DNA of 64,000 nt from UBA2767 sp965228625 (lineage in GTDB: Bacteria > Pseudomonadota > Alphaproteobacteria > Rhizobiales > Methyloligellaceae), in the NCBI GenBank assembly GCA_965228625.1, contig OZ245829.1, positions 310,001 to 374,000 of the forward strand. Reading direction: 5' to 3'. The notes under the pieces were generated by a model. That model did not search any database. It had not been told where the DNA came from and worked only from the letters and a program-made list of their open reading frames with translations. Both the position numbers and the translations under genes were made by a program. Below are positions 9,044 through 17,728 of this stretch, piece after piece; the first letter of the stretch is position 1; each line of letters begins with the position of its first letter.

Positions 9044-9535
9044 TCAGCTCTCTCCAACCTCCGAGACATTCATCTCCATGATCGTGCCATAGGGCACAAA
9101 TCCGGTGCGCGACCAGAACGCCTTGCCCCGGAGATTGTCTTCGAGCACGTTCAGGAAAATGCGCTCACCCGGTTTGAAACGCGCTTGTATCAGCGCTTGC
9201 AGCGCGGCGCGTCCGATACCCTGAGCACGATGGTCCCTGGAGATGAAAAACTGTCGGAGATGGACACTCGTTCCGGTCCTGGCGGCCTCGTCGGTTTCGT
9301 AGCGATGCGTTGCGTACCCGATGATCTCGCCATCCGACATCAAGAGATCGACACTCCATCCATCCTGCCCCACGAACCGTTTGAACCGTTCTTTCAGTTC
9401 ATCGACCGTCAGGCGGCTGCGATGTCCCTCATCCTCGATCAGCTCGTGGTTCATCCGGGCAAGCAGGTCGAGATCGTCTGCCGTGTGCTTACGCACGACA
9501 ATTTCGTGCTGGGCGGTGTTGTGGGATGCGGACAT
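9044..9535 (-). CDS. GNAT family N-acetyltransferase
   Basis: A 163-residue acetyl-CoA-dependent acyltransferase. The acetyl-CoA pyrophosphate-binding signature RAQGIGRAAL (about residues 103-112) follows the strand VHLRQFFISRDHR, and the C-terminal strand ends in AFWSRTGFVPYG, all typical of the GNAT fold. The substrate is unknown. It converges on the ATP-grasp gene with a 35-base gap, and the regulator gene downstream is on the same strand but separate. Confidence 0.9.
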   Translation of the reverse strand: MSASHNTAQHEIVVRKHTADDLDLLARMNHELIEDEGHRSRLTVDELKERFKRFVGQDGWSVDLLMSDGEIIGYATHRYETDEAARTGTSVHLRQFFISRDHRAQGIGRAALQALIQARFKPGERIFLNVLEDNLRGKAFWSRTGFVPYGTIMEMNVSEVGES

Positions 9536-9567
9536 GTCTGACTATTCGCGGTACTGGCGAGTGCTCG

Positions 9568-10575
9568 TCAAGCCCCGAAACGCCTGCGGAACTCGCTCGG
9601 CGCCGTGCCGACCTGGCGGATGAAGCAGCGGCGCATGGTTTCCTCGGACCCGAAGCCGCAGCGCCGGGCAATCTCCTTGACCGACGAGTCGCTGCCGCAC
9701 AGATAACGTTGCGCCGCCTCAACGCGAATACGCTCGACCGCGCGGGCGGGCGTGACGCCGGTTGCTTCCTTGTAACGGCGATTGAAGCTGCGCTCGCTCA
9801 TGCCGGCGCTGGAGGCAAGTCTGGCGACGCTCAAGTCGCCGTCCAGATTGTCCTTGAGCCAGGCATGAAGACGGTCAAACCTGTCGGACCGGTCCTGCAG
9901 TTCGAGCTCGGCGCTGAACTGCGCCTGCCCGCCCGACCGCTTGAGATAGACGACGATCTGCCGGGCAACGGAGAGAGCAAGGCTCCGGCCGTGATCGCGC
10001 TCTACCAGGGCGAGCATGAGGTCGATCCCCGATGTGACACCGGCCGACGTCCACACTTTCCCGTCCTCGATGAAGATCGGATCGGCTTCGACATCGATAT
10101 CTGGATAGATGGCGGCGAGGTCGTCGCAATACGCCCAGTGCGTGACCGCCCGGCGGCCCTCGAGCAGACCGGCAGCCGCCAGCAGAAAGGCACCCGTGCA
10201 GACGGAGGTGACACGTCTTGCCCCGGAGGCCCGCGCAATCAGCCATTCGACCAGCTCGGCGTCCTCCACGGCGCGTTGCACGCCATGCCCGCCGCAAACG
10301 ACCAGCGTATCGAGGGGAGCCGAGACCTCGGGCAATTCGCCCGCCGCAACGCTGAGACCGGAAGAGGTCCGGACGAGACCCGGTGTCGCCGAGACCACAT
10401 GTGGCTCGTATGCCCGTTCATCGCCACGACGGACCAGCAGCTCATTGCAGGACGTCAGAACCTGCAATGGCCCGGCGATGTCGAGGAGGTTGGCGTTGTC
10501 GTAGACGAGGAACTCGATTGACCTCGGCGCGGCGGTCTCTTGTCCTTTTGGCGCGTTTTGTGGGGTCTTTGTCAT
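9568..10575 (-). CDS. GlxA-family transcriptional regulator (DJ-1/PfpI domain plus AraC-type HTH)
   Basis: A 335-residue regulator. Residues about 18-185 form a DJ-1/PfpI amidotransferase-like domain with the nucleophile-elbow region VTSVCTGAFLLAAAGLL. Residues about 230-330 are a double helix-turn-helix AraC domain ending in VGTAPSEFRRRF. I chose ATG 10575; an in-frame ATG at 10611 is also possible. It is transcribed divergently from a stand-alone DJ-1/PfpI gene 55 bases away, suggesting it controls that gene. GlxA-type regulators commonly respond to amino-acid or quaternary-amine metabolites. Confidence 0.9.
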   Translation of the reverse strand: MTKTPQNAPKGQETAAPRSIEFLVYDNANLLDIAGPLQVLTSCNELLVRRGDERAYEPHVVSATPGLVRTSSGLSVAAGELPEVSAPLDTLVVCGGHGVQRAVEDAELVEWLIARASGARRVTSVCTGAFLLAAAGLLEGRRAVTHWAYCDDLAAIYPDIDVEADPIFIEDGKVWTSAGVTSGIDLMLALVERDHGRSLALSVARQIVVYLKRSGGQAQFSAELELQDRSDRFDRLHAWLKDNLDGDLSVARLASSAGMSERSFNRRYKEATGVTPARAVERIRVEAAQRYLCGSDSSVKEIARRCGFGSEETMRRCFIRQVGTAPSEFRRRFGA

Positions 10576-10629
10576 TTCAGCCAAAGTCTTACAGGGATAG
10601 AGTACGCACATCAACCCAGGAGATTGTCC

Positions 10630-11316
10630 ATGAGCACACTCAGTGTCGGCATACTTGTCTTTCCGAAGGTCCAGCAGCTTGATCTGACCGGACCCTTCGA
10701 CGTGTTCGCGTCCGTTCCGGAAGCGGATGTGCAATTGGTCTGGAAGACCATCGAACCTGTCAGCGCGGTGACCGGCCTCACCCTCACCCCCGATGTCACC
10801 TTCGACGACAGCCCGCAATTCGATGTGCTCTGCATTCCTGGAGGTCCGGGCGTCAATCCACTGATGGAAGACGAGGATACACTGGACTTCATCCGCAGGC
10901 AGGCCACTGGGGCCCGTTACATCACGTCGATCTGCACCGGATCGCTTGTCCTCGGTGCGGCGGGCCTGCTGGAGGGCCGCAAGGCGACGACCCATTGGGC
11001 AAGCCACGACTTTCTCGCCCGGCTCGGGGCGACACCGGTCAAGGCGCGTGTGGTGCGCGACGGAAACCTGTTCACCGGCGGCGGCGTGACGGCCGGTATC
11101 GATATGGCGCTGACGGCTGTCGCGGAAATGTTCAGCCAGGAGGCAGCGGAGGCGGTTCAGCTCAATCTCGAATATACGCCCGAGCCGCCTTTCGCGGCGG
11201 GAGATCCGGAGACGGCGCCTGCGTCGGTGCTGGAGACGGTTCGCGACCGGGGCCGGGCAAGCCGCGCCGAGCGCGAGGCGATCGTCGAACGCATCGAAGG
11301 GGCACGCGCCGCCTGA
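10630..11316 (+). CDS. DJ-1/PfpI family protein resembling isonitrile hydratase
   Basis: A 228-residue protein of the DJ-1/PfpI fold. The elbow YITSICTGSLVLGAAGLL (about residues 97-114) holds the catalytic Cys; GGPGVNP (about 74-80) and ATTHWASHDFLARLGA are shared with isonitrile hydratase InhA of Pseudomonas, which converts isonitriles to N-formamides. That function is inferred from these motifs only. ATG 10630 lies eight bases after AGGAG. It faces away from the GlxA regulator and is probably its target. A C-terminal tail rich in Arg and Glu (residues 190-228) is longer than the fold needs. Confidence 0.85.
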   Translation: MSTLSVGILVFPKVQQLDLTGPFDVFASVPEADVQLVWKTIEPVSAVTGLTLTPDVTFDDSPQFDVLCIPGGPGVNPLMEDEDTLDFIRRQATGARYITSICTGSLVLGAAGLLEGRKATTHWASHDFLARLGATPVKARVVRDGNLFTGGGVTAGIDMALTAVAEMFSQEAAEAVQLNLEYTPEPPFAAGDPETAPASVLETVRDRGRASRAEREAIVERIEGARAA

Positions 11317-11505
11317 CCTTCGGCGCGTGCTGAAGACGCGCCGTCGAGACATCGTTTAGCTTTGAAAGAAAGGTAAGCCGCCACCGCCCCTTGAACCGGC
11401 ATTCGATATCCGCCAAAACGTGTTCCGCGCAGCATTGAACGTTTCATCAATCGGCGCGCGTCTGATCCGGCGCGCGCCGCAGCCGGAAAGCTGGAATTCG
11501 GACAC

Positions 11506-12969
11506 GTGACCCCGCAGGCATGGGACAGGGAAGCCGACGTCGTGATGATCGGCTACGGCGGTGCGGGTATCGCTGCGTCGGTGACGGCGCATGATCTGGG
11601 GGCCGAGGTGCTGGTGCTGGAAAAGGCACCCGAGGCGCATGCCGGCGGCAACACACGCATCGCCGCCCAAGGATATCTCAACACCTCGTGCGCGGAAAAG
11701 GCAGCCACCTATTTGAGAGGGCTTTGCGGCCCCTACAAGGTGCCGGAGGAAATGATCCGGGTGTGGGCTGACGAAATGACCCGGAACACGGCCTGGGTGG
11801 CAGGGCTCGGCGGTGATCCGCAAGAGCACCAGTTTCAGCCCGAAGGCATCGAGTTCCCCGAGCTGCCGGGGTCCGACTGCGTCCACAAGTTCCATGACGG
11901 GCCGACCTACGGCTATTCGCTCACCTGGAAGCGGTTCGAGAGTTTTGCGCGCGATCGCGACATCCCGGTGCTTTACGAGACGCCGGGGCGCGAACTGATC
12001 CAGCATCCCGAGACGAAGGAGGTCCTCGGTGTCCGCGCGGAGCACGCCGGCAAACCCTTGTTCGTCAGAGCGCGCAAGGCCGTCATCCTCACCTGCGGCG
12101 GTTTCGAGAACAACCAGGAGATGATCCGCAACTATCTTCCCGGATTACCCTATTGCTACCCCTCGGGCACGCCTTACAACGAGGGCGACGGCGTTACCAT
12201 GGCACTCGGCGTCGGCGCCGATCTCTGGCACATGAACAACTACGCCGGACCCTCCATGGCGCTCAAGGTGCCGGACATCCCCTCGACATTCTCGATGCAG
12301 GCGTTGCACTTCTCCAAGGTTTTCCCGGGTGCGATGATCATCGTCGGGCCGGACGCGCGGCGCTTCGCGGACGAGAAATTCAAGACCCGGCACGGCAAGG
12401 TGGCGGTGAACGGGACCTGGCGGCCACTCCAGGTCCCCTGCCCCATGTACATGATTTTCGATCAGACCCTCATGGCGGCGGCCCCGCTTTACAACAAGAA
12501 CCCCAATCGCGGCTGGACCGCGATCATGGAAGCCTATGACTGGAGCGACGATAATTCCGCCGAACTGGAAAAAGGCTGGATCAGCCGTGCGCAATCGATC
12601 GATGCTCTCGCCGAAGTGATCGGACTCGCCCCGGAGGTGCTCGAAGACACCGTCGAACGCTGGAACGGATTTGCCAAGGCCGGCACCGACGAGGACTTCG
12701 GACGCAAGCTGATGCTGGCACCCTTCGATTCCGGCCCCTACTACGCCATGGAACTCTCGCCTTCCATGATCAACACGCAAGGCGGTCCGCGGCGCAACGA
12801 GAAGGGGCAGATCCTGCGGCCCGACGGCACGCCGGTCCCACGCCTTTACAGCGCCGGCGAGCTCGGCTCGATCTTCAGCTACCTCTATCAGGGCACCGGC
12901 AATATCGGGGAATGCCTGGCCTTCGGTCGCATCTCGGCCCGCAATGCGGTTGCCGAGACGCCCCGGTAG
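11506..12969 (+). CDS. FAD-dependent oxidoreductase, fumarate reductase / KstD-like flavoprotein
   Basis: A 487-residue flavoprotein of the FAD_binding_2 family. The dinucleotide motif GYGGAGIAAS (about residues 17-26) is followed by LVLEKAPEAHAGGNT for FAD contact, and the C-terminal SAGELGSIFSYLYQGTGNI segment (about 448-466) matches the FAD-binding end of fumarate reductase and 3-ketosteroid dehydrogenase flavoproteins. It should oxidise or reduce a C-C bond; the substrate is unknown. The start is GTG 11506 with a weak ribosome-binding site. It lies beside a FadR-type repressor and LldD, so a role in organic-acid catabolism is plausible. Confidence 0.88.
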   Translation: MTPQAWDREADVVMIGYGGAGIAASVTAHDLGAEVLVLEKAPEAHAGGNTRIAAQGYLNTSCAEKAATYLRGLCGPYKVPEEMIRVWADEMTRNTAWVAGLGGDPQEHQFQPEGIEFPELPGSDCVHKFHDGPTYGYSLTWKRFESFARDRDIPVLYETPGRELIQHPETKEVLGVRAEHAGKPLFVRARKAVILTCGGFENNQEMIRNYLPGLPYCYPSGTPYNEGDGVTMALGVGADLWHMNNYAGPSMALKVPDIPSTFSMQALHFSKVFPGAMIIVGPDARRFADEKFKTRHGKVAVNGTWRPLQVPCPMYMIFDQTLMAAAPLYNKNPNRGWTAIMEAYDWSDDNSAELEKGWISRAQSIDALAEVIGLAPEVLEDTVERWNGFAKAGTDEDFGRKLMLAPFDSGPYYAMELSPSMINTQGGPRRNEKGQILRPDGTPVPRLYSAGELGSIFSYLYQGTGNIGECLAFGRISARNAVAETPR

Positions 12970-13019
12970 GTGTTGGGCATCTATACCGCACGTATCTCGC
13001 GCCGAGCTGTCTGTGGCGT

Positions 13020-13808
13020 TCAGACCGCGCCGCGTTTCACAGACACGGCCTCGCGGCGTTGCTCGACGATCGCTTCTGCAATCGCCGAGCGGACGTAATC
13101 GATATGATCAGCGGCCTCCTGTTCCGCTGTATCCGGTTTGCCGGCGATGACCGCCCTTGCGATCGCTTCATGCTGGCGCAGCAGCGCCGTGCCCACCGTC
13201 GCGCTGGTCAGCAATTCCTTCCGGCTGAAGAACACGGCGCTGCGATTGAGGTCGTACAATGCCGTCATGGTGTGTATCAGCGTGCGATTGTAGCTGGCCT
13301 CGACAATAGCCATATGGAACTCCGCATCGAGATGCGATGCATGCTCCTGATCGCCGCCGAGATGCGCCTTCTTCATAGCATTGACGATCTCGGAAATCCG
13401 CGCGTGATCACCGGCGGTCGCACGTTCTGCTGCGAGCCGCGCGGCAAAGCTCTCCTGATGCCGGCGGTACTCCAGATGGTCGTCAAGCGCTGCAGGATGA
13501 CGCGTGTAGAGCGCAATCAACGCCGGTGACATGGCCGGCCCGGACAGGGTGGCGATAAAGGCGCCCTCCCCGGCCACAATGCGGATCAGATCACGCTCCT
13601 CGAGCAACTGGAGTGCTTCGCGCACCTTCGGCCGCGAAATGTCGAGCTGCGCTGCCAGTTCACGCTCGCCCGGAAGTTTCGCGCCCTCTTTCAGGACGCC
13701 GTTCAGAATGAGTGTCTCAACCTGCGTCGCTGCGCGCTCGGCGAGCGGATCGCCGGGGATCGGGTCGAACAATCGCTCGTCGGGGTTCGTCGCCTGCTCG
13801 GTCGTCAT
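13020..13808 (-). CDS. FadR/GntR-family transcriptional regulator (LldR-like)
   Basis: A 262-residue repressor-type protein. The N-terminal winged helix-turn-helix (about residues 22-90) carries LPGERELAAQLDISRPKVREAL. The C-terminal all-helical FCD effector domain (about 105-250) contains the D..FH....... H....H metal/ligand pattern (LDAEFHMAIVEAS, RQHEAIARAV, AADHIDYV). Divergent orientation to the lactate dehydrogenase gene with an obvious operator between them suggests it is the lactate or alpha-hydroxy-acid sensor for that gene and itself. Effector identity is inferred. Confidence 0.92.
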   Translation of the reverse strand: MTTEQATNPDERLFDPIPGDPLAERAATQVETLILNGVLKEGAKLPGERELAAQLDISRPKVREALQLLEERDLIRIVAGEGAFIATLSGPAMSPALIALYTRHPAALDDHLEYRRHQESFAARLAAERATAGDHARISEIVNAMKKAHLGGDQEHASHLDAEFHMAIVEASYNRTLIHTMTALYDLNRSAVFFSRKELLTSATVGTALLRQHEAIARAVIAGKPDTAEQEAADHIDYVRSAIAEAIVEQRREAVSVKRGAV

Positions 13809-13834
13809 GCCAGCCTCATCATTTATGGTAAATA

Positions 13835-13870
13835 AACTTGACCACTCATACTGGTTAAGTTAATTGACCA
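13835..13870. promoter_or_regulatory. Operator for the FadR/LldR-type regulator
   Basis: Half sites AACTTGACCA (13835-13844) and TGGTTAAGTT (13852-13861) form a near-perfect dyad (one mismatch) around seven bases. A further half site TTGACCA lies at 13864-13870. FadR-family proteins bind TGGT-N-ACCA type dyads. It sits between the regulator and lldD start codons. Confidence 0.8.
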
Positions 13871-13898
13871 GTGCCGAGCCGTCAACAGGAGTTACAAG

Positions 13899-15059
13899 AT
13901 GCGCCTCAACCACTGCCACAATTTTCATGATTTCCGCGAGCTGGCGCGACGCCGGTTGCCGGGACCGATTTTCAATTACATTGATGGCGCCGCGGACGAC
14001 GAGGTTACGCATCGCAAGAACACAACCAGCTTTGAGACGGTCGATCTTGTCCCGAATGTGTTGCGCGGGGTCGAGGAGGTGGACATGTCGGTGACGGTGC
14101 TCGGGCAGAAACTCGACATGCCGTTCTACTGCTCGCCGACAGCGTTGCAACGGTTGTTTCACCATGACGGTGAGCGCGCGGTCGGCGCAGCCGCGGAAAG
14201 ATACGGGACCATGTTCGGTGTCTCCTCGCTTGGAACGGTGAGTCTCGAAGAACTGCGCAAGAAATTCGACACACCACAGGTCTACCAGTTCTACTTCCAC
14301 AAGGATCGCGGGCTGAACCGGGCAATGCTTCGACGCGCCAAGGAAGCCGGCGTCGAAGTGATGATGCTCACCGTGGACAGCATCACCGGCGGTAACCGCG
14401 AGCGGGATCTGCGGACAGGTTTTTCAATTCCATTCAGACTGACGCCTAGCGGCATCGCCCAGTTCGTGCTGAAGCCCGCGTGGGGCATAAACTACGTGAC
14501 CCATGAACGCTTTCAGTTACCGCAGCTCGACGAGCATGTGGACATGGGTGATGGGGCGCTGTCGATTGGCCGGTATTTCACGGAGATGCTCGACAAGTCG
14601 ATGGACTGGGACGACGTGGCAGAGATGGTCAGGGAATGGGACGGACAATTCTGCCTGAAGGGCGTGATGTCCGTGGAGGATGCAAAGCGAGCCGTGTCAA
14701 TCGGTTGCACGGGCATCGTCCTGTCCAACCATGGTGGGCGGCAACTTGACGGATCGCGCACGCCCTTCGATCAGCTTGGCGAAATTGTCGACGCCGTCGG
14801 CGACCGCATCGACGTGCTGATGGACAGCGGCGTTCAGCGGGGCACCCACGTCCTAAAGGCTCTTGCCATGGGCGCGAAGGCGGTGGGCGTCGGGCGCGGA
14901 TATCTCTATCCGCTTGCGGCGGCCGGACAGGCCGGCGTCGAACGCGCGCTTGGTCTCATGCGCACCGAGGTCGAGCGCAACATGCAACTCATGGGCGTAC
15001 GCTCCATCGGCGAGCTCTCCCGAGAAAACCTGCGGTCATCCACGGCGCTTGCGGCGTGA
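13899..15059 (+). CDS. lldD: FMN-dependent alpha-hydroxy acid (L-lactate) dehydrogenase
   Basis: A 386-residue TIM-barrel flavoenzyme that oxidises an L-2-hydroxy acid, typically L-lactate to pyruvate, passing electrons to the quinone pool. Landmarks are FNYIDGAADDE (about residues 25-35), the FMN contacts TVDSITGGNRERDLR, and the active-site SNHGGRQLD with catalytic His278. The length is normal for LldD. Substrate choice within the family (lactate, glycolate, mandelate) cannot be fixed by eye, so the symbol is provisional. Expression is likely controlled by the divergent FadR-type regulator through the dyad 40-65 bases upstream. Confidence 0.9.
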   Translation: MRLNHCHNFHDFRELARRRLPGPIFNYIDGAADDEVTHRKNTTSFETVDLVPNVLRGVEEVDMSVTVLGQKLDMPFYCSPTALQRLFHHDGERAVGAAAERYGTMFGVSSLGTVSLEELRKKFDTPQVYQFYFHKDRGLNRAMLRRAKEAGVEVMMLTVDSITGGNRERDLRTGFSIPFRLTPSGIAQFVLKPAWGINYVTHERFQLPQLDEHVDMGDGALSIGRYFTEMLDKSMDWDDVAEMVREWDGQFCLKGVMSVEDAKRAVSIGCTGIVLSNHGGRQLDGSRTPFDQLGEIVDAVGDRIDVLMDSGVQRGTHVLKALAMGAKAVGVGRGYLYPLAAAGQAGVERALGLMRTEVERNMQLMGVRSIGELSRENLRSSTALAA

Positions 15060-15133
15060 GACATGACAGTTTCGGATCGACATGCGGACAACAGGTTGCT
15101 CGTCTTTCCCGGCAGCGTCTGACTGCGCATCGC

Positions 15134-15155
15134 AGCAGCATTCGTGCTGCTTCTT
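15134..15155 (+). terminator. Rho-independent terminator after lldD
   Basis: AGCAGCA (15134-15140), a TTCG tetraloop and TGCTGCT (15145-15151) form a perfect seven-pair stem, followed by TCTT. Short U tract, so moderate strength. Confidence 0.7.
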
Positions 15156-15171
15156 AGGCGGGGAAACTGCG

Positions 15172-15777
15172 TCACGCAGTCCAACTCGGGCGCTCGCGCA
15201 TCGCCGCGGCCCATGCCCCTGCGTGTTCACACTCTTCCGGGACGCTGACCTCGAACAGGTCGGCGAGGGTCAGCGCTGTCATTCCGTGCACGTCGGCGAA
15301 GGTGAACGTTTCGCCCGCGACGAACGGTCTGCCGTCGGACATCTCCTGATCGAGCCACCGCCACTTCTCGGGCATTGCCCTGCGCTGTGCGTCTGCGAAT
15401 TCCGGAACCTGCTCCATGACATCGGCAAAAAGCGGCAGTGTGTGGCGGATCATGAGGCCGACGGGCAGGAAAATCTGCGAGTAGATGCGCTGGCTCCACA
15501 TCTCGATGTGGCCCTGCTCGACCGCGTCCGTTCCCATAAGCGGGACTTGCGGAAAGGCGAGATCGAGATAGCGGCAGATGGCAATGCTCTCGGTGATGAT
15601 ACGTCCGTCGTCGAGTTCGAGCACAGGCACTTCGCTGAGCGAATTCAGCTTGCGGAACTCCGCCGATCTCGTATCCGTCCCGAGCTCGATGACTTCACGG
15701 GGCACCTCGATCCCTTTTTCGGCGATGAAGATCCGCACCCGCTTCGCGTTTCCGGCTTTGGCGTCATAGAGTTTCAA
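15172..15777 (-). CDS. Glutathione S-transferase
   Basis: A 201-residue cytoplasmic transferase. The thioredoxin-like N-domain (about 1-78) has the cis-Pro strand SEVPVLELDDGRIITESIAI, in which Glu-Ser binds the glutathione gamma-glutamyl group. The all-helical C-domain contains the capping-box segment FVAGETFTFADV (about 151-162). It is last in an ArsR-MAPEG-GST operon and its ATG at 15777 lies within the end of the MAPEG gene (14-base overlap), so translation is coupled. Detoxification of an electrophile together with the membrane MAPEG protein is likely. Confidence 0.92.
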   Translation of the reverse strand: MKLYDAKAGNAKRVRIFIAEKGIEVPREVIELGTDTRSAEFRKLNSLSEVPVLELDDGRIITESIAICRYLDLAFPQVPLMGTDAVEQGHIEMWSQRIYSQIFLPVGLMIRHTLPLFADVMEQVPEFADAQRRAMPEKWRWLDQEMSDGRPFVAGETFTFADVHGMTALTLADLFEVSVPEECEHAGAWAAAMRERPSWTA

Positions 15778-16180
15778 GGAAGTCTCCTATCAGGAAGTGA
15801 TCGATCAGCCACAGGCCGGCCCACAGGCAAATAACGTGCTGCGAGATAATGGAAAAAAGCCCGATGAAGGGATTGCCGATATACATGCGCGCCACATGCA
15901 ACACGCGGCCCGCAAAGAAGATGGCTGCGAACCACCACAACAGCGTTGCTGACGCGCCGGCAATCTCCATCAACCCGATGCCGATGATCACCATCGGCGC
16001 AATCTCGACCAGGTTGCCATGCGCACGAATGCGCGCCCGCAAGGTCGCATCGCCCGCGTCGCCAAACTGAATGCCGCCCAGGCGTGCGCGCCGTTCGGTG
16101 ACCATGGCGCTCACGACCACCAGCATGATGAGGAGACTGCCCGCAAGTGCGGAGGTGATCGGTACCGGTGTGTCAAGCAT
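15764..16180 (-). CDS. MAPEG family membrane protein
   Basis: A 138-residue protein with four hydrophobic helices (about residues 10-28, 58-76, 78-96, 108-130). The loop between helices 1 and 2 reads RARIRAHGNLVEIAPMV, the glutathione-binding signature of MAPEG (membrane-associated proteins in eicosanoid and glutathione metabolism). I start at ATG 16180; an upstream in-frame start (16207) lacks a better ribosome-binding site. It is the middle gene of the ArsR-MAPEG-GST operon, which pairs a membrane and a soluble glutathione enzyme. Confidence 0.9.
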   Translation of the reverse strand: MLDTPVPITSALAGSLLIMLVVVSAMVTERRARLGGIQFGDAGDATLRARIRAHGNLVEIAPMVIIGIGLMEIAGASATLLWWFAAIFFAGRVLHVARMYIGNPFIGLFSIISQHVICLWAGLWLIDHFLIGDFLETL

Positions 16181-16225
16181 GGAGCACCGCCCCCCTCTTC
16201 GCGGCAACCGGTTTCAATGACGCGC

Positions 16226-16588
16226 TCATTCATCATTCTCCGCCGCTTCAATCGGACGGCTCGTGCGGTCCAGGAATGCTCCCAGGCGATCCAGCGTGCC
16301 TTCCCAGAAAGCTCTGTGCCGGGAGATCCAGTCCTCGGCGTCATCCAGCGGATTGGAGTCCAGAGAAAAGCGATGCACCCGTCCATCGATCTGGCGTTTC
16401 ACGAGTCCGGCCTTTTCCAGAACCTTCAGGTGCTTGGAAATCGTCGGCTGAGCCACATCGAATGGCGCGCGCAGTTCATTGGCCGAACAGGCCCCCTGCG
16501 TCGCCAACATCCTGATGATTTCCCTGCGCGTCCCATTGCCAAGGGCGTGAAAGGTACGGTCGAGCGGCGTTTCATAATGTATAGCCAT
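16226..16588 (-). CDS. ArsR/SdpR-family winged-helix regulator
   Basis: A 120-residue repressor-like protein with a winged helix at about residues 10-80; the recognition helix region is FDVAQPTISKHLKVLEKAGLV and the wing is RQIDGRVHRFSL. It lacks the paired Cys of metal-sensing ArsR proteins. This subfamily is often found beside AHSA1/SRPBCC genes; here it precedes MAPEG and GST instead. A perfect palindrome covers its start codon, implying autoregulation of the whole operon. Confidence 0.9.
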   Translation of the reverse strand: MAIHYETPLDRTFHALGNGTRREIIRMLATQGACSANELRAPFDVAQPTISKHLKVLEKAGLVKRQIDGRVHRFSLDSNPLDDAEDWISRHRAFWEGTLDRLGAFLDRTSRPIEAAENDE

Positions 16589-16596
16589 ATGGCTAT
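16581..16596. promoter_or_regulatory. Palindromic operator over the arsR-type start codon
   Basis: ATAGCCATATGGCTAT is a perfect 16-base palindrome that contains the ATG (16586-16588). Binding there would block both transcription and translation start. The likely ligand is the ArsR-type protein encoded immediately after it. Confidence 0.7.
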
Positions 16597-16799
16597 TTTT
16601 ATTGTTACACGACGGATGTCAAGCGCATTTTGATTTGATCGGGATTTGTTGAACCTTTCGGCGGCACGGCGCGACCTATCTCCACATTCGAAGTGATCCG
16701 GTCCTGGGGTGTTAGCTGACAGAAGGAAGCTCCGGGGCACTCCGCGCGTGAACGCGGTCACGCATAAGACCGCGACCAGGTCGATGATTGGAGAATGAC

Positions 16800-17564
16800 A
16801 TGGCAAAGACAAACGTAACGGGGACCATCGAGTGGGCGGACTGGGACCGGCTGGAGCCGATCAGCCCGATCCCGGTGGCGAAGGCGCCTTTTATGCCGTT
16901 TCTTGCAGAGGTGGGCGAGAAACTGCCGCCCCCTCCGGGCCATGACCACGCTGTGAATGACGTGGCCCGCGGCCCTGCACCTGAAAGCAACGTCAGCCTG
17001 ATCATTTCCGGACAGGTGAACACGCAACTCCCGCATCCGAATGATGAGGACACCGGCCCCCCGGCGTCATTGCTGCCCGTGCATACGCCGGAGTGGACCG
17101 ACCCGGATCCGGGACACCCGGGCCGCACGAGTGAAGAGCTGAACGCCGGTGAGGCCGGCGCAATGAAGGTCAGCCTTACGGTACCCGGGCACATCTGCAC
17201 CTCACCGGTCTATTTCGACGACGAGGATTTCGACCTCGGCGAGATAAACGACTTTTCCGGTTCACCCGCTCAACAGCCGGACCCCGGTACGCAAGCAGAT
17301 CCGGGACGCTTGGCCGGCCATGGCATTCTGGTCGACTTCGAAGACGACACGTTCACCCTTGGAGAGCTGCTGGATCAGTTTGCACAGCCGGAAACGGACC
17401 AGGATGATCCGGGTGGAACGCCGGACGGCGTTGAGACACCGACCGCGCCCGAGCCGCCCGTGCCGCACGCGATGGCGCAGTTCATCCTCATTGTCGGCAT
17501 GGCGGATGCGCCGTCTGAAGACCCTGGCGCCGACGACGGCGCCATCGCCGCCGCGGTCGTCTAG
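16800..17564 (+). CDS. Acidic, proline-rich protein of unknown function
   Basis: A 254-residue protein rich in Asp, Glu, Pro and Gly, with no signal peptide, membrane helix or recognised family. Two internal segments look duplicated: YFDDEDFDLGEINDF (138-152) and DFEDDTFTLGELLDQF (179-194), each preceded by a hydrophobic strand. A third related block may lie at 64-84. The ATG at 16800 follows GGAG by six bases, which argues it is a real gene. It stands alone between the ArsR operon and an EamA gene. Calcium binding or a disordered cell-surface role are possible guesses only. Confidence 0.65.
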   Translation: MAKTNVTGTIEWADWDRLEPISPIPVAKAPFMPFLAEVGEKLPPPPGHDHAVNDVARGPAPESNVSLIISGQVNTQLPHPNDEDTGPPASLLPVHTPEWTDPDPGHPGRTSEELNAGEAGAMKVSLTVPGHICTSPVYFDDEDFDLGEINDFSGSPAQQPDPGTQADPGRLAGHGILVDFEDDTFTLGELLDQFAQPETDQDDPGGTPDGVETPTAPEPPVPHAMAQFILIVGMADAPSEDPGADDGAIAAAVV

Positions 17565-17728
17565 GTCATATGGCTGTTGGCGCCAACACGCGAATGGCGC
17601 CAATCTGATTTCCCGACGGCGTTCCTGGGCGCTGCCAGGCTTGAGGTCGACCCTACTCCGTGCGAGGTGTTGGGAACCGTGTCCCATGTCGCGGCCCGTT
17701 CCACATCCGAGCGCCAGGTTCCCTCGTC

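Noticed and set aside
10576..11352. Upstream extension of the GlxA regulator to a 594-codon frame
   Set aside because: It would run antisense through the DJ-1 gene. The DJ-1/HTH homology begins near 10575, where a start codon lies.
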